From: Klebsormidium nitens
Taxonomy: Eukaryota > Streptophyta > Klebsormidiophyceae > Klebsormidiales > Klebsormidiaceae
DNA length: 64,000 bases
Direction of reading: 5' to 3'
Assembly: GCA_000708835.1 (NCBI GenBank)
Contig: DF237231.1
Span: 49,346 to 113,345 of the forward strand
The position numbers were made by a program, and so were the translations under genes. Below are positions 22,916 to 34,095 of this stretch, piece by piece (the first letter of the stretch is position 1; each line of letters opens with the position of its first letter). The notes beneath the pieces are model-generated. The model saw only the letters and a list, made by a program, of their open reading frames with translations, ran no database searches and was not told the DNA's origin.

Positions 22916-24173
22916 TTACGGCTCAACAACAAGGCACGGCTTCTTCACTGACTCGTCTCCTACAGCCTGTGCCTTTCTCTTGCCACCGATGGTCTCGAGC
23001 TTCTTTGTTGCTTGCCTCGTCTGGACTGGTTCTAGGACCGCAGCTTTCGGAGCTGGAGCTACTGCGATCACTGGCTCGGTCTGATCACCACGATCAGCGA
23101 CCTGCTTCTCCTGGGGCTTGGCTTCGGCTTTGCTGTCCTCTCCTGGCTGCTGTGTCAGAGTCGCTTCACCGTCCTCTTGTGTATGCACCTGCATTGAATA
23201 AAGACAGATTGCACATGCAGCCACGACAAACATGGTTCAAGGATGCTGTCTTTTCGCACAGATTCTGCCGGATATATCAGAATTTGAAAGATGCTGTCGG
23301 CTGGGAAGCGCTTCGCGAGGCAGTCTTCTGATCATCACAAACAGATGCAAAGGTAGACGAGCATCTTTTCAAATGTCCAGAAGCTGGTCTGAGATAGCTA
23401 CTCTGATTTGGAAAGGGCGTTCGATACCAAGGTACCACAGCTTATGCACAACTGCTTACATGAAGTGGAAACAGGATCAGTAGAGTAAACTCATTGAAAC
23501 AGAGAAATTAAGAAGATCAACTGATGAAAACATCTAGAGAGCCTGAAACACTCACCGCATGCTGCAAGTCTGCTGGCTGCTGTGTCAAATCTACATCCGC
23601 GTGCTCCGATGCCATCTGCAACACATTGATGCCGTGTAAAATTGATTTCCAGAGAATATTTGGTTGGCAACGTCGACTTATTGTCCTCCAGCTGAAAATT
23701 CTGTGAAGTCGAAAATAACTTTGTAATGATTCTAAATGATAACCATTCTCGTCATTTTCATCGTTCCTGGGAAACCTATAAGTCATCGAACAAGAATGAA
23801 AGTATGAGAAGTCCATTCTGCTTGAGTTGAGCAGTCGTGTCATTAATCCCAACAGCCAAGCTGCACTTGTGAATACAACAAGTGTAGCAGATTAGGAGAG
23901 CAAAAAGTAAGAACTTGAAATGAGTTCATGTATGTTCACGTTTCAATGTACTCTTGCGTCTGAATTCACCAGGAAGCTCACCAGATGGTTCACATCAGCA
24001 TCTTCTGAATGGGAGTCCAGCTTCAGATCTGCAGTCTTGTCTTCCTTCTTCTCTTCGGTCGTGTTTTGAACGCTGGTTGAAAGATCGTTTACTCTCTCCT
24101 TGTTGAGATCCTCAGGCTCAGATCCAGACTGCTGGTTGGATGAAGCAACGATGTCAGCTTTCTCGGTGGCCAT
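22916..24173 (-). CDS. Small hydrophilic, probably disordered protein, unknown function
   Basis: I do not recognise a family. Model: exons 24173-23982, 23615-23556 and 23188-22916, all in phase 0, giving about 174 residues. The protein is rich in Glu, Lys, Asp, Gln and Ala, with almost no hydrophobic clusters. Exon 2 and the start of exon 3 carry related segments around L-T-Q-Q-P, which suggests an internal duplication. The carboxyl end is basic (KKLETIGGKRK, SVKKPC) and could be a nuclear signal. Two CACGTGGC boxes (ABRE-like) and one more CACGTG lie 525-760 bp upstream. Hydrophilic character plus ABRE-like boxes would suit a stress protein, but that is inference. Start chosen as the only ATG leading the first exon; an extra 5' exon is possible. 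Confidence 0.55.
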
Positions 24174-26118
24174 CTTCAATACAGGAGGTGCTTCGAAGGT
24201 GAGAGAAAGGTAGTCGGCTGAAAGGAACTGGAGAGCTAATACTGAAAGATGTGAAAAATGTGGTGAAATGAGGATTGTGGAAGTAATTCAAGGATAAAAT
24301 AGGTTTCAAGAAGTCAAACTGAGCCTGTGTCTGCCTCGGACCAGAATTCGACTGAGAAACGAAGACTGAATCTGAGCTCGAAAGCAACTGCATATCTTAG
24401 AAGCCTCGTAAAGATTCGAACGGGCTGGCGCAAATATTTCCCGCCATTGCTGCCAGGTAAGATGTTTGCAGCACTCCTCTTCGGTTCAAATATCTAATAG
24501 GCCTCGGTCGTTGGCCCAGCGGATATCTGAATCTCAAGATGAGCACTCCAGAATGCAAGAGGAATTTGGAAGGTTGCGCTCTGCGTTTCAGAAAACGACA
24601 AGACGCCGTACGCAAAACGACAACGCATCCCGCAATTTCAGGGACCTTCGAAAGAGAATGCATGTCGCAAGCAGGTCGCAAGCATCACTTCAAGGAACAC
24701 GTGAGCCCTGTGTGAGTGTGGCAACTGTGACTCGTAGTACGACTGTACTCCGACTTCTTCGTCACTGCAGTTGTGAACATGTATTTTCAACCCGTCTTCG
24801 CATGGCAGCGTGACAAGGGCGCTGAACACGTGGCACTTGATGTCAGGGCAAAACTTCTGTAGAGCAGCTCGCGGACGTGCGCACGCGCACAACCTCACTG
24901 ATTTGAAATCCTCTCTGATCGAACACGTGGCACTTGAAGTCATGGCCGGTAAAAGTGGTACTGGTAACTCAGGAGTGACTTAACAGGTGAGTGACTTAAA
25001 ATTCACGAATCCCGACCAAACAAACTAAAAGCCTAACCCAAAGAATCACCCGCTCCGCACCCGAACCCACCCTAACCACCATGCCAACCCCACCCGTCCC
25101 CCGGGCGCCTATCTTAAGTCACTCGCCTGTTAAGCCACTCTTTGGTTTCCAGAGTGTAAAAATTATGTGGAGCAGCTACCGTCATCGATTTCGGAATCCT
25201 TTCTGGCCGGATGCAGCTGCGGCTGCGAAAGGCTCTCCTTGCATCATGATGTTGACTAGGATTTTTGAAATGATGAGCCTTGAATTTTTCCAGACTCTTT
25301 ACCTACAAAGCTTTCAAAGCGGCGAGCATGAGCAAAGGCGCTTCACGCTCTCAATTTGAAACGAAGGTGCAAGTTCGAGAAGGTGTCGAAATCCAATGTA
25401 TGAGTCGGGTCTCTAGAATCTCGTAACACGGCATCTGCGTTCCAATCGACCGTGCTTCGACCTCCCTGCCGGCGAGCAGAGCCGCTGATCGTCTCCGAAG
25501 CCAACTGAATCAAGTTCATTTGCACTAGCTTTGCAACGTATTTTCGTAGCGGTCTCCTCCGTTATTGGTATCAAAAGGTCGATGCAGAGCAGCAAGTATC
25601 TTATGGGATGCCACAATAGCCTTCATCCGTTTGACTCGTCATCCGAAAGGAGGAAGCCACGGCAAGCCAACATTATTCTGACTTACGATGTCCTTGTTGG
25701 CATGAATTTATCAATCTCTTGGTGCAGGCGTAAACTAGACGAAGGTGTGGTAGAACAATTCAGCAGCAGTGCACCTATGTACTTGAGTAATATGGTAACA
25801 TACTGCGCGTTTTCAACAGCTTTTTCAAAGAGGTCTGAAATCTTGATCGCTTGCAAAGCCAGGACTGGAAGTCAAAACAACAATCTATCTGGCACGCGGA
25901 GTATGTCGCTTGCAGGATAGCTGCAGCATGAGAAATCACGCTCTTAAGTCATGCGGCCTAACAAGATTTGTGTCGAGCTAATCATCTGAAAAGCTGAACC
26001 TAGAAGTTGGACCAAAACCGGGCCATGGCCTATGGACGTTTCACCAGTGCTAATCCAAGGCCACACGTGTTGAGAATACCGACAACTGGTTTTCGACGAA
26101 TCCTCAGCAGATGTCAAA
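24174..26118. other. Intergenic region between two minus-strand genes
   Basis: The left part is the presumed promoter of the small hydrophilic-protein gene. A 115-residue open frame on the plus strand (24466-24813) is not supported by splice context or family. I see nothing else that can be named. Confidence 0.5.
24698..24931. promoter_or_regulatory. Cluster of G-box/ABRE-like elements
   Basis: CACGTG occurs at 24698-24703, and CACGTGGC at 24827-24834 and 24924-24931. The last two sit in a repeated context, GAACACGTGGCACTTGA, about 97 bp apart. In plants CACGTGGC is the core of ABRE/G-box sites bound by bZIP factors. The cluster is 525-760 bp upstream of the ATG at 24173. Functional relevance is inferred. 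Confidence 0.5.
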
Positions 26119-27195
26119 TCAAGGTTCACATAAGCGAGCCTCCACCTCTATCACCAGGCTGTCGTGCGTCCGAGCGAGCGGCTCGGTGACCAGCTGTTGG
26201 AAGCTAAACCCCCATCGCTCCCAGTATTGCCCCCATCCTGTCTCCGTGTTCGCAGGGTACACCACACTGCCTGTGTCCCTTTCGAGCTCCTCGGAGCGCA
26301 GTAGCAGGCGCCATTTCAGGGTTAGGAGCTTGACCCGCTTGATTTCGGTCCCCCCGGGCGGTACCACCGACCACAAGTAGGTGCCCCTCTCGTGCAGCTG
26401 CACCGCCCACCAGCGCCCGGGAGGCGCAGCGAAAACGAGGCGGGTGGACTTGTCCCCGGTGGTCAGTTGGCTCAACACGGACACAAACATACAACGGGCT
26501 TTGAAACCTTTCGCGTCAGGATCGTTTGTGACAACCACCCCCGGAGTCAGCGCCTCAAGGCCTCTCACCAGTCTGTTCAGATTCCAGTAGCGCGCCTGTT
26601 CCAGCAGCAGCGGATCCCGTTCCGCCGGAACCGCTCCGGTCGTCAAATGCTCCAGAACGGCTGCCCACCGCTTCGGATGGCACGTGATGAGAGCGCGCCC
26701 CTTCTCATCGCGCGCGTAGTCCCAGTCTCCGCAGAACATCTTGTAGAGAACCGACTCTGGGTCCGAAGCCAGGACGCTGCGGGGGACTGAACCTACTTGG
26801 CCGTTCAACGCGAGGACGTATTCCAGCCGGTCGGCCTCATCCTTTCGCCGCGCCCACACCTCGCGCGCGATTATCAGGTCTTCCTCAAGCTTCGCAAGGC
26901 GAACCACCGTTCCCTCCTCCTCTCGCCTCCTCTCCTCCTTTGCAACGCAAAGTCTGCCCCTGAACACCGCGACCTGCCCTTGCAAGCCCTCCATTTCGAC
27001 ACTCTTTTGCGCGTTCTCTTGTCTCTCCCTCAGCAGCTCCTCTGCTTTACCCGCCTTCTCTCGTTTCTCTTCCGCAAGCTTCCGGCCGACGTCTTCCAGT
27101 TTCGCGCGAAGGCTCTGCATGTCCGCTCGGTTCACGGCCGGCGCGACTGCGAGGTGCGCGCGCGCGCGCGCGAGCTCTGCCTTCACCCGCCCCAC
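26119..27195 (-). CDS. Coiled-coil protein with BTB/T1 (KCTD-like) domain
   Basis: The frame is open from beyond 27300 to the stop at 26119. The first in-frame ATG is at 27120 (333 residues); an upstream exon may supply an earlier start. The amino third is a charged coiled coil (Glu/Lys/Arg/Leu heptads). A BTB domain of the potassium-channel tetramerisation type follows, with LASDPESVLYKMF, then a CHPKRWAAVLEHLTTG-like segment and LLLEQARYWNL. The last 170 residues are an unassigned domain rich in Trp and Gly. T1-type BTB domains form homo-oligomers, and KCTD proteins often act as Cullin-3 adaptors; either role here is inference. The usual first beta-strand motif (LNVGG) is reduced to LNGQVG. 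The gene is followed by a second minus-strand gene fragment upstream. Confidence 0.72.
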   Translation of the reverse strand: MGRVKAELARARAHLAVAPAVNRADMQSLRAKLEDVGRKLAEEKREKAGKAEELLRERQENAQKSVEMEGLQGQVAVFRGRLCVAKEERRREEEGTVVRLAKLEEDLIIAREVWARRKDEADRLEYVLALNGQVGSVPRSVLASDPESVLYKMFCGDWDYARDEKGRALITCHPKRWAAVLEHLTTGAVPAERDPLLLEQARYWNLNRLVRGLEALTPGVVVTNDPDAKGFKARCMFVSVLSQLTTGDKSTRLVFAAPPGRWWAVQLHERGTYLWSVVPPGGTEIKRVKLLTLKWRLLLRSEELERDTGSVVYPANTETGWGQYWERWGFSFQQLVTEPLARTHDSLVIEVEARLCEP

Positions 27196-27479
27196 CTCGT
27201 CCCGCAGACCGACAACCGAAACCCGGAGTAACTCTGCTTCTGCGCGAGCATCGCGCGCTTTGTCTGTCGAGGCCGTCTCTACCTCCGTTTCATTCCAAGC
27301 CCCACAGGTGCACCGTGCTGATTAGTCGTTATTCAGTCCCGTTCGAGTCCAGGCGTCACCATATGCATTCGAAACGTTCGCAACGCAACCGGATGCCTCG
27401 TCCGTCCTTATCTGCGGCTTGCTCTTTGCTTCCGCGGTTTCGGAGTTTAAGCGGAAGGATGTCCACCTTGGCGGACGGG

Positions 27480-28364
27480 CTATTGGACGCGTGATTCGTC
27501 GTCCAAACCAAGTCCAAACCAAGTACTGGGTGAGGAGACCATCTGCAGATTAAAGGAGGAGAAAAAGAAAGGGTTGTTGATTTATCGAGACGTTTTTTCA
27601 ATCTGTTCGTTTCAACAAGAGGGCAGCCCTTGACCGTCATGACTGGTCCAGATTGATATGAATGGATGGTTTTGTGCGAGCTCTGAAATTGCCTTACCGT
27701 AAGAGTCTCATTATAATGAGATCCATGGGTCAAATTCGCTTCATTGAAGCTATCAAAAGGCGGAGTATCTCCAAAGAAAGATCTCGACCTTCCAAGCCCT
27801 GAGATCACAGAAAAGTCCGTGGCCGCTTGCAGAATCCCAACTGCTTAATCTGTTCTTTTGACTTCTGGCCCGTTCAGCTGTCTTCATGCACGGGCCAGGT
27901 GGTGAAACGTATCTCAATATTCTGGGTGGATCAAGCGAAGCGCAAGACAGATGCAATGCAAAGAGCATATAGGCAGTCCGTGTGAGAAAAGAATAGTGCA
28001 AAACTCCTTTACAACACATTTATGAGGGTACGGAAAAAGCTGGTGGAGGAATACAGGTCTTTCAACAGATTACATCAATGGAGTCAGGTGCTTGGTGTCT
28101 GCTTACACTGCCGCAAACGTGTTGAGCTTAAAATCTATTTTAAAAGGTGCTGCGCTGAAGATAGGTAGTAGTATAATAGGAGGACTCATACTGATGGGAT
28201 TACAACGTTTGAGGTCTTCCCTCATGTGATTGTCTACGATGCCTGCTCTCTTGATCAAGAATCTCAAGGCACCAACCATCTCAAGATCCAGGATGGGCAA
28301 GCGATGCTTTTCTGCTTCAATCCGAAGTTCAAGATATGATCTTTGTGAGTAAGGCTTTGTGCCA
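27480..28364 (-). CDS. Unrecognised gene, three terminal exons (partial)
   Basis: Three exons join in phase to a stop: 28364-28192, 27840-27698 and 27542-27480. The first encodes a helical, charged stretch (LELRIEAEKHR, LDLEMVGALRFLIKR, HMREDLKRCNPI), the second a Ser/Gly/Phe-rich stretch (FSVISGLGRSRSFF), the third a short tail ending in DDESRVQ. The donors (GTATGAG, GTAAGG) and the last acceptor, with a long pyrimidine tract, are good. The 5' end was not found and no family is recognised. It could also be the 5' part of a transcript that continues into the BTB gene by another splice. Confidence 0.4.
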
Positions 28365-28720
28365 CTGAGTAAGCTTCAAGTCCAGTCGCTCTATTGGTGA
28401 AGATTGGCACGGAAGTATTACCCGGCTGCATGCATTCCACATGTCCAATCAACATGCAACAGGGTTCTCTAAGACACGGTACACGCACATGTGTATCTCA
28501 CCCTCTGCCACGCTGCTCAAATACAGTTAATACCCCAGAAGTCAGCCGTCAACATTCTTGTCGTCCAGGCTCGCTCTCTTCTTATCCTCTTCTCCTCGCT
28601 CCACCGCTGGCTCTCTTTAGCAGCGCTGCATCTGCATCCCCAATAGTCCCTCGTATCACTATCAGTGTAAGCAATGTACGTTCAAAGCGCGATCAGGATG
28701 AACTCGGAAGCTGTGATACG

Positions 28721-29398
28721 CAGGAACTTTACTCCAGCTAACTCTGCTCCAGCTAACTCCTGGCCGATTTTGTGAGCCAGCGTGGCGATATTTCAACAGT
28801 ACCCCGGGCAGGGGTTGCACCGAGTAGCACGTACCGAGCATCGAGAAGTCTGCGTACCGAGTGCTCCTGTCGCCGATGAGTCAGAGGGGTTAAAGCTTGG
28901 TTAGGGAGTCGAAGCAGCGGTCTTAGGTCTAGAATAAATCATGTGAAGGACTGGATGTAGAAACTATTACCATGTGTACCTATATCTCAATCTTGCTCGC
29001 GCTCGAGCCTCGGGGTCTTCCATGATTTGGAGTCTCGCCGGTCCTAAGAATTTGGCCCCAAGAACCCAACTGGGCAGTGGGGTATGCCCAGGTAGGATAC
29101 CCAGGTAGGACTGCTCGGCAGTAGGTACGGTACCCCGATACCGTGGCTCTACGGTACCTACTCTGTGCGCAACGCAAGTCGAGAATGTTGGACACTGAAG
29201 TTTGAACCGGAAGAGTGGCACGGTTGGTCCGGCCAGGCTCATGTCTGGCCCCCGGGTACCTACCCCTAAGGTTTGACTGCCGACCGCATCTCCAATCGCA
29301 AGAAAGCATACTGCCACGCTGGCTTACTTCTGTCCACGTCGGACCAATGGAATCGGCCGGAGTTAGCTGGATCGGACGTAGCTGGAGTAAAGTTCCTG
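28721..29398. mobile_element. Inverted-repeat element, possible non-autonomous DNA transposon
   Basis: The arms 28721-28768 and 29352-29398 are inverted copies. The first 20 bases, CAGGAACTTTACTCCAGCTA, match exactly; the arms then differ for 8 bases, match for 12, and end in GGCCGAT. The interior of about 580 bp has no credible open frame and is rich in GGTACC-type palindromes. No clear target-site duplication is visible. The size and terminal CAGG fit a MITE-like element, but a foldback or regulatory palindrome is not excluded. It ends about 375 bp before the GLDH start codon. Confidence 0.6.
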
Positions 29399-29774
29399 AG
29401 TATATAAGCTGTGCAGCAGCGCGCATCCTGCGCCGCGGCGCTGCTGCTGAATTTTTTGGGGGGGTTTCAGAGGGTTTTCCTGAAACTCTCACGTGGCACA
29501 AGCGGCCGCGAGCCACTGATCTGCGCGGCCGCGAGGGATCTTTGGCGGCCGTCGGCGTCGGCGCGCGTTAGCCTTGAGCTAGGGCCGGCTGGAGCTGCAA
29601 GCCTGCATCGCATGGTGCATTGGTGGGCAGTAGGTAAATCAGAGCTGTTCACTTGATTGGCGCTGCCGCCATGGCTCTTCCTGTCTCCTAAGCCCTTCTG
29701 ACGGGGTGGCAAGGCGCGATCATGATCTGAAATCCGTACTTTAGCCTGTACTTTTCAGCAGCATTGTCCTCGGC

Positions 29775-32700
29775 ATGGGGTTAAGCAGCCAGCTTCCGCG
29801 GGCGCTGGCCGCAGCTGCCCAAAAGTTGATCCTCAAAGACCCCGCGTCTCCGCAGGCCGTTGAAAAGGGCTGGGGTTTGCTTCATCGTGCCAACCCCTTG
29901 GACAGAAACCTCACGTACCATGCTAAGTCTCAGTTTCCGAGAACCTCTGGCAAACCTGATGCAGTCTCAAGGGGCCCAAAGCTCGGTGGGCAAGCCAGCA
30001 GAGGATTTGCAACTAGCGCCGGCAGAACACCAGTGGCCGCAGATGTAGCGCCACCCCCGCCGCAGGGAGGCTCGCCTCTCAAGTCGCTGTCGTGGCTTCT
30101 ATCAATTCCAGTGGGCTTTGCAGCCTACTATGCATACACGCAGTCGAAGCGGCCTCCGGTAGTGACCTCAGGTGAGCTTAGTTTTGCCTCTCGAAGTGTC
30201 TGGTGAAATGCAGGGTCTTAGCTGGAGTTGTCCTTTTTGGTTTATCGCCTCCGAGTCTGAAGATTGTATCGACCACCTTCGGTCTTCTACAAAGAGAATT
30301 CCATGTCACATTGGTAGCAAACTGGGTGCATTCTAAGGGAAGAAAGCCAGGCCACGTCTTGGTTCTCTGCCAGAAATATACGTGAACAGCCTATACTTCC
30401 CCCACGGGCTTGCTTGATCAGCCTTGTGGCCATCATGGATCACAGGCCCTTTCTTTGCTCCCAAAGCTTTGAAACTGTTTTACAACCGTTGAAACGCTGC
30501 TGATCTTCTCACAACTCAAACCTTCTCCTGCTTCCTTACTCCCCCAATATTGACCTTGATCTGAAGAAGGAGGATTGTGTGCTCAGAAACGGCCTAGACC
30601 AGTCTAGCAAGCCTATTGAAACCGGTCCTCATCTTTTAAGCAACCTGGGCACACACTCAACAATCCCTCATCTGCACATCCAGACCCTGACGCCTACTAT
30701 TCTGAACTTCCAAAACTCCCGTCTTTCTAGTTGGCGACGATGCGGATCCACACGTGATCCAGAACTGGAGCGGCACGCACGAGGTGCGCCCCAAGGTGTT
30801 TTTCCAGCCCGAAACGGAGGAGGAGCTCGAGAAGATCGTGGCAGAGGCGCAGGAGACGGGCACCAAGATCCGTCCGATGGGCTCGGGGCTCTCCCCAAAC
30901 GGGCTGGCGTTCCAGGAGGATGGCATGCTCAGCCTAGCGCTGCTGGACAAGGTGGGGGGATTGAACAGATTTGGGGATTTCAAAAGGTTCGGGGATTTAG
31001 CACGAAGTGGTTGTAGGGCTCTCGCCTAAGGGGCTGGCGTTCCAGGAGGATGGTATGCTCAGCCTAGCACTGCTGGACAAGGTGTGCGGATGTTTTGCAA
31101 CTCTGCTGTTTGAGAGTATCTGGGATTCAGCTTGAAGGGATCATGGGGCTATCGCCCAACAGGGCTGGCGTTCCAGGAACTTGGCATTGGTCAGCCTAGC
31201 GCTGCTGGACAAGGTGGGGCGAAATTTGCAGGACCTGGGTTGCGGGATTTCAGCTGTGAAGGGGTGTGAGGTTTGAGACGCGTGTCTGAGGAGATTGAAT
31301 GCTTGAGAGCTACTTCTGTGCTTCTTAACGAGGTACTTAAAATTCTTCGAGAGTCGTTGTATTAAGAGGAAACGACTCAAAAGAATCTTAACCGCTCAGC
31401 ACCTGTAACATGAAATTCTGTTCGACTGGTAAAGAGATGTCGTTTTGAAAGGACAGTAAATGCAAAATGGTTGCAGAAATATTCAAAGAAGCAACAACCG
31501 ATGGCCTCTGACCACTATTGCTCCTAGATATCACTCGAAATCACGACCGTATAATTCTGATACTAGCGCGGCTCTTCTCAGGTTGTGGCAGTCGATAAGG
31601 AGAAGAAGCAGGTGACGGTGCAGGCAGGAATCCGTGTGCAGCAACTAGCGGAGGCGCTCGCGGAGCACGGGCTCACTCTCGAGAACTTTGCGAGCATCCA
31701 GGAGCAGCAGGTGGGGGTTGTTGGCGGCTCTTCCAAATATTTCCTTTATAGGCTGGGTGGATTCTCGTCAAGGTCAAATGAGACTCTCGAACATGGGCGA
31801 AGAGGCCGTCGGATGTGCCGCCGCAAGTTTGAATCGAAGCTTCTCAGAAAGTAAGGTCTTCTCAGTGAACAAGTTGAAAATGAACGAGCTGAACTCCTGA
31901 AAGATTTGCATATGATCACTTCACCATGTCTTGCTACGCGAGCCATGCTTCTGGACCCGAGAAGGCATAGTGCAAAGGTGACAGTGTTAGCTTCCCATGA
32001 GCCACCACGGAACGTGACGACAGGTGATTCCTTCAGAGACAAGTGGGCAGCGTTCATTTTTCTGCGACCAGTGAGCCGAAGAATCATTGCATCCGTTGCA
32101 GAGGGGCATCTCCTATTGCCATCTGTAAACCGGGGGTGCCTGAAGCCTCCCTCCATTTCAAAAACCCACCTGGTTTTACCCCGTGCGCAGGTTGGAGGCT
32201 TCACCCAAGTCAGCGCCCACGGCACCGGCGCCCGCATCCCCACCGTCGACCAGTCAGTGGTCGCCCTCAAAGTCGTCACCCCGGCAAAAGGCACCCTCAC
32301 ACTCTCCGAGTCCCAAAACCCCGAGCTCTTCCGGCTGGTCCGCGTCGGCCTCGGCGGGCTCGGCATCGTCACCGAGCTGACACTGCAGTGCGTGCCGAGC
32401 CACAAGCTGGTCGAGAAGACGTGGACGGTGTCAAGGGGGGAAGCCAAGCGGAATCTTGGGAAGTGGCTGCGGGAGTACCGGCATATCCGGTACATGTGGA
32501 TTCCGTACACGGACACTGTGGTGGTGGTTGCCAGCAATCCGGAGGGGAGCGAGCGGGGCTGGTTCTCGTGGCTCTGGGGCGCGGGTGAGAATTTCTTGTT
32601 GCTTCTGAAGATGTTCCAGAGTATAAGGTCTGCATGGGGCATTCAAGAGTGTCTCTAAGCCGCCACCTACTTAGGCTCCCTCAAGAATCACGATAAAACT

Positions 32701-34095
32701 GACTTAGTCTTACCACAGTCTTACCTTCAAGGCGAGGCTTCGAACAGACGCTGCTGTTGAGGCCGCCCAGCGTTTGCGCTCAGTCCGCTGGTCTTGTGAC
32801 GGATGTTATGTCAGAATAAGGCCACGGGTTGTCTCCATAAGTTCGTGAAGGTGTCAGGCCGAGGTAGAGTCTCTCCAAGAAGGGAATCTTTTCGAAGCCT
32901 GCTCGTGAAAGCGCTTCGTTCCCTTTGAATATTGTTTCGAGGCACTTTTTTACGACGCAAACGAATTTTTCCTAGCCTGCTGCGCTTTTCAAGCCTGCAG
33001 CCGTCGGGCCAAACGCTGACCTGATAACCAAGCATCTCAGAAGTGGAGAACCACCTAAGACGTCCTGGAATCAGTACCTCTAATCTGCAAAACTCTTTTT
33101 ATCGTGTTCGATTGCAGCCAATTCCGCACTGCTTGTCTTCATCCGTAGCGTCCCCTTGGACATCTTTCTTTCTCCACCTAGAAGAAGCGACGGCTCTCTA
33201 CCTTCCCAAGTTTCTCGTCCCCCGTCTTCTGAATGCTTCCGTTTGGTTTGCAACCCTGTCCTCTCCTTCCCTCCGTGCAGCCAAGCCCGCGAAGCAGTAC
33301 AGCGAAGACGAGCAGCTCGCGCCCGCGCGCACTCTCATGCGCGAGGTCGAGGCCACCAAGCACCCCCCCCAGGCGCCGAAGCTCCCCCCCGACGCACTCG
33401 ACTCACTCACCTTCTTCGAGCTGCGCGACAAATTGCTGGCGGCGGACCCCCTGGACTGGGAGCACGTGAAGAAGGTAAACGAGGCCGAGGCGGAGTTTTG
33501 GAAGATGCGCGAGGGGTCGCGCGTCGCGTGGAGCCACGAGATACTGCAGTTCGACTGCGGGGGGCAGCAGTGGGTGCTGGAAGCGGCGTTCCCCGCGGGG
33601 ACTGTGAATAAGCCCTCCGACGCGAGCATAGCGTTTATGGAGGAGGTGTTGGAACTAGTGGAGGGGGAAAAGATCGCGGCGCCGGCCCCAATCGAGCAGC
33701 GGTGGACCAAGAAGAGCGACTCGCCGATGAGCCCGGGTTACGCTCCCCCGGGCGCGCCGAAAGACTCGATCCACTCTTGGGTTGGGATCATTATGTATCT
33801 CCCGACCATGGAACTGGTGGAGCGCATGCGCATCCGAAGCGCGTTCGAGGAGTATAAGAAGAAGTGCGAGGTCGCGGTGTGGGAGAAGTACGGCGCGGTC
33901 GAGCATTGGGCGAAAGTGGAGATTCCGGAGGAGAAAGAGGATCAGAAGCGGTTGCGGGAGCGCTTTAGGCGAAAGTACCCGTTGGAAAGATATAAGGAGG
34001 CGCGGCGGGAGTTAGACCCTAAGGATCTGCTGGGGAACCGGTTGTTGAAGTTCATCTCTCAGGAAGACAAGGTGAGCAGACTCCAAAATTCTTGA
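29775..34095 (+). CDS. GLDH: L-galactono-1,4-lactone dehydrogenase, mitochondrial
   Basis: FAD enzyme of the inner mitochondrial membrane. It oxidises L-galactono-1,4-lactone to L-ascorbate, passes electrons to cytochrome c, and also helps assemble complex I in plants. Exons 29775-30171, 30731-30951, 31582-31710, 32191-32584 and 33281-34095 join to about 651 residues, against about 610 in land plants. An Arg/Ser/Ala-rich presequence is followed by a membrane segment (about 104-122), then the FAD-binding domain (NWSGTHEV, MGSGLSPNG, VTVQAGIRVQQL, SAHGTGARIP) and the catalytic domain (GLGGLG, IPYTDTVVVV, FDCGGQQWV, APIEQRW, SWVGIIMYLP, ARRELDPKDLL). The terminal exon reads through a donor-like GTGAGC into a stop, adding a short tail. 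Intron 2 holds two tandem echoes of exon 2. The gene indicates the plant ascorbate route. Confidence 0.97.
30886..31217 (+). repeat. Tandem exon-2 3'-edge echoes in GLDH intron 2
   Basis: Three units of about 130 bp start near 30886, 31016 and 31146. The first is real exon 2. The second still reads in frame as the same peptide (GLSPKGLAFQEDG...LLDK) with several synonymous changes and keeps a GACAAG|GTG donor. The third has small indels that break the frame but also keeps the donor. Confidence 0.92.

Noticed and set aside
24466-24813. 115-residue plus-strand open frame with a charged sequence
   Set aside because: No splice context, no family, and composition like the surrounding intergenic DNA. 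Could be real but not supportable.
34074-34095. Additional GLDH intron at the donor-like GTGAGC near 34073
   Set aside because: Land-plant GLDH proteins end within a few residues of this point, and the read-through stop gives a normal length; an extra small exon cannot be fully excluded.
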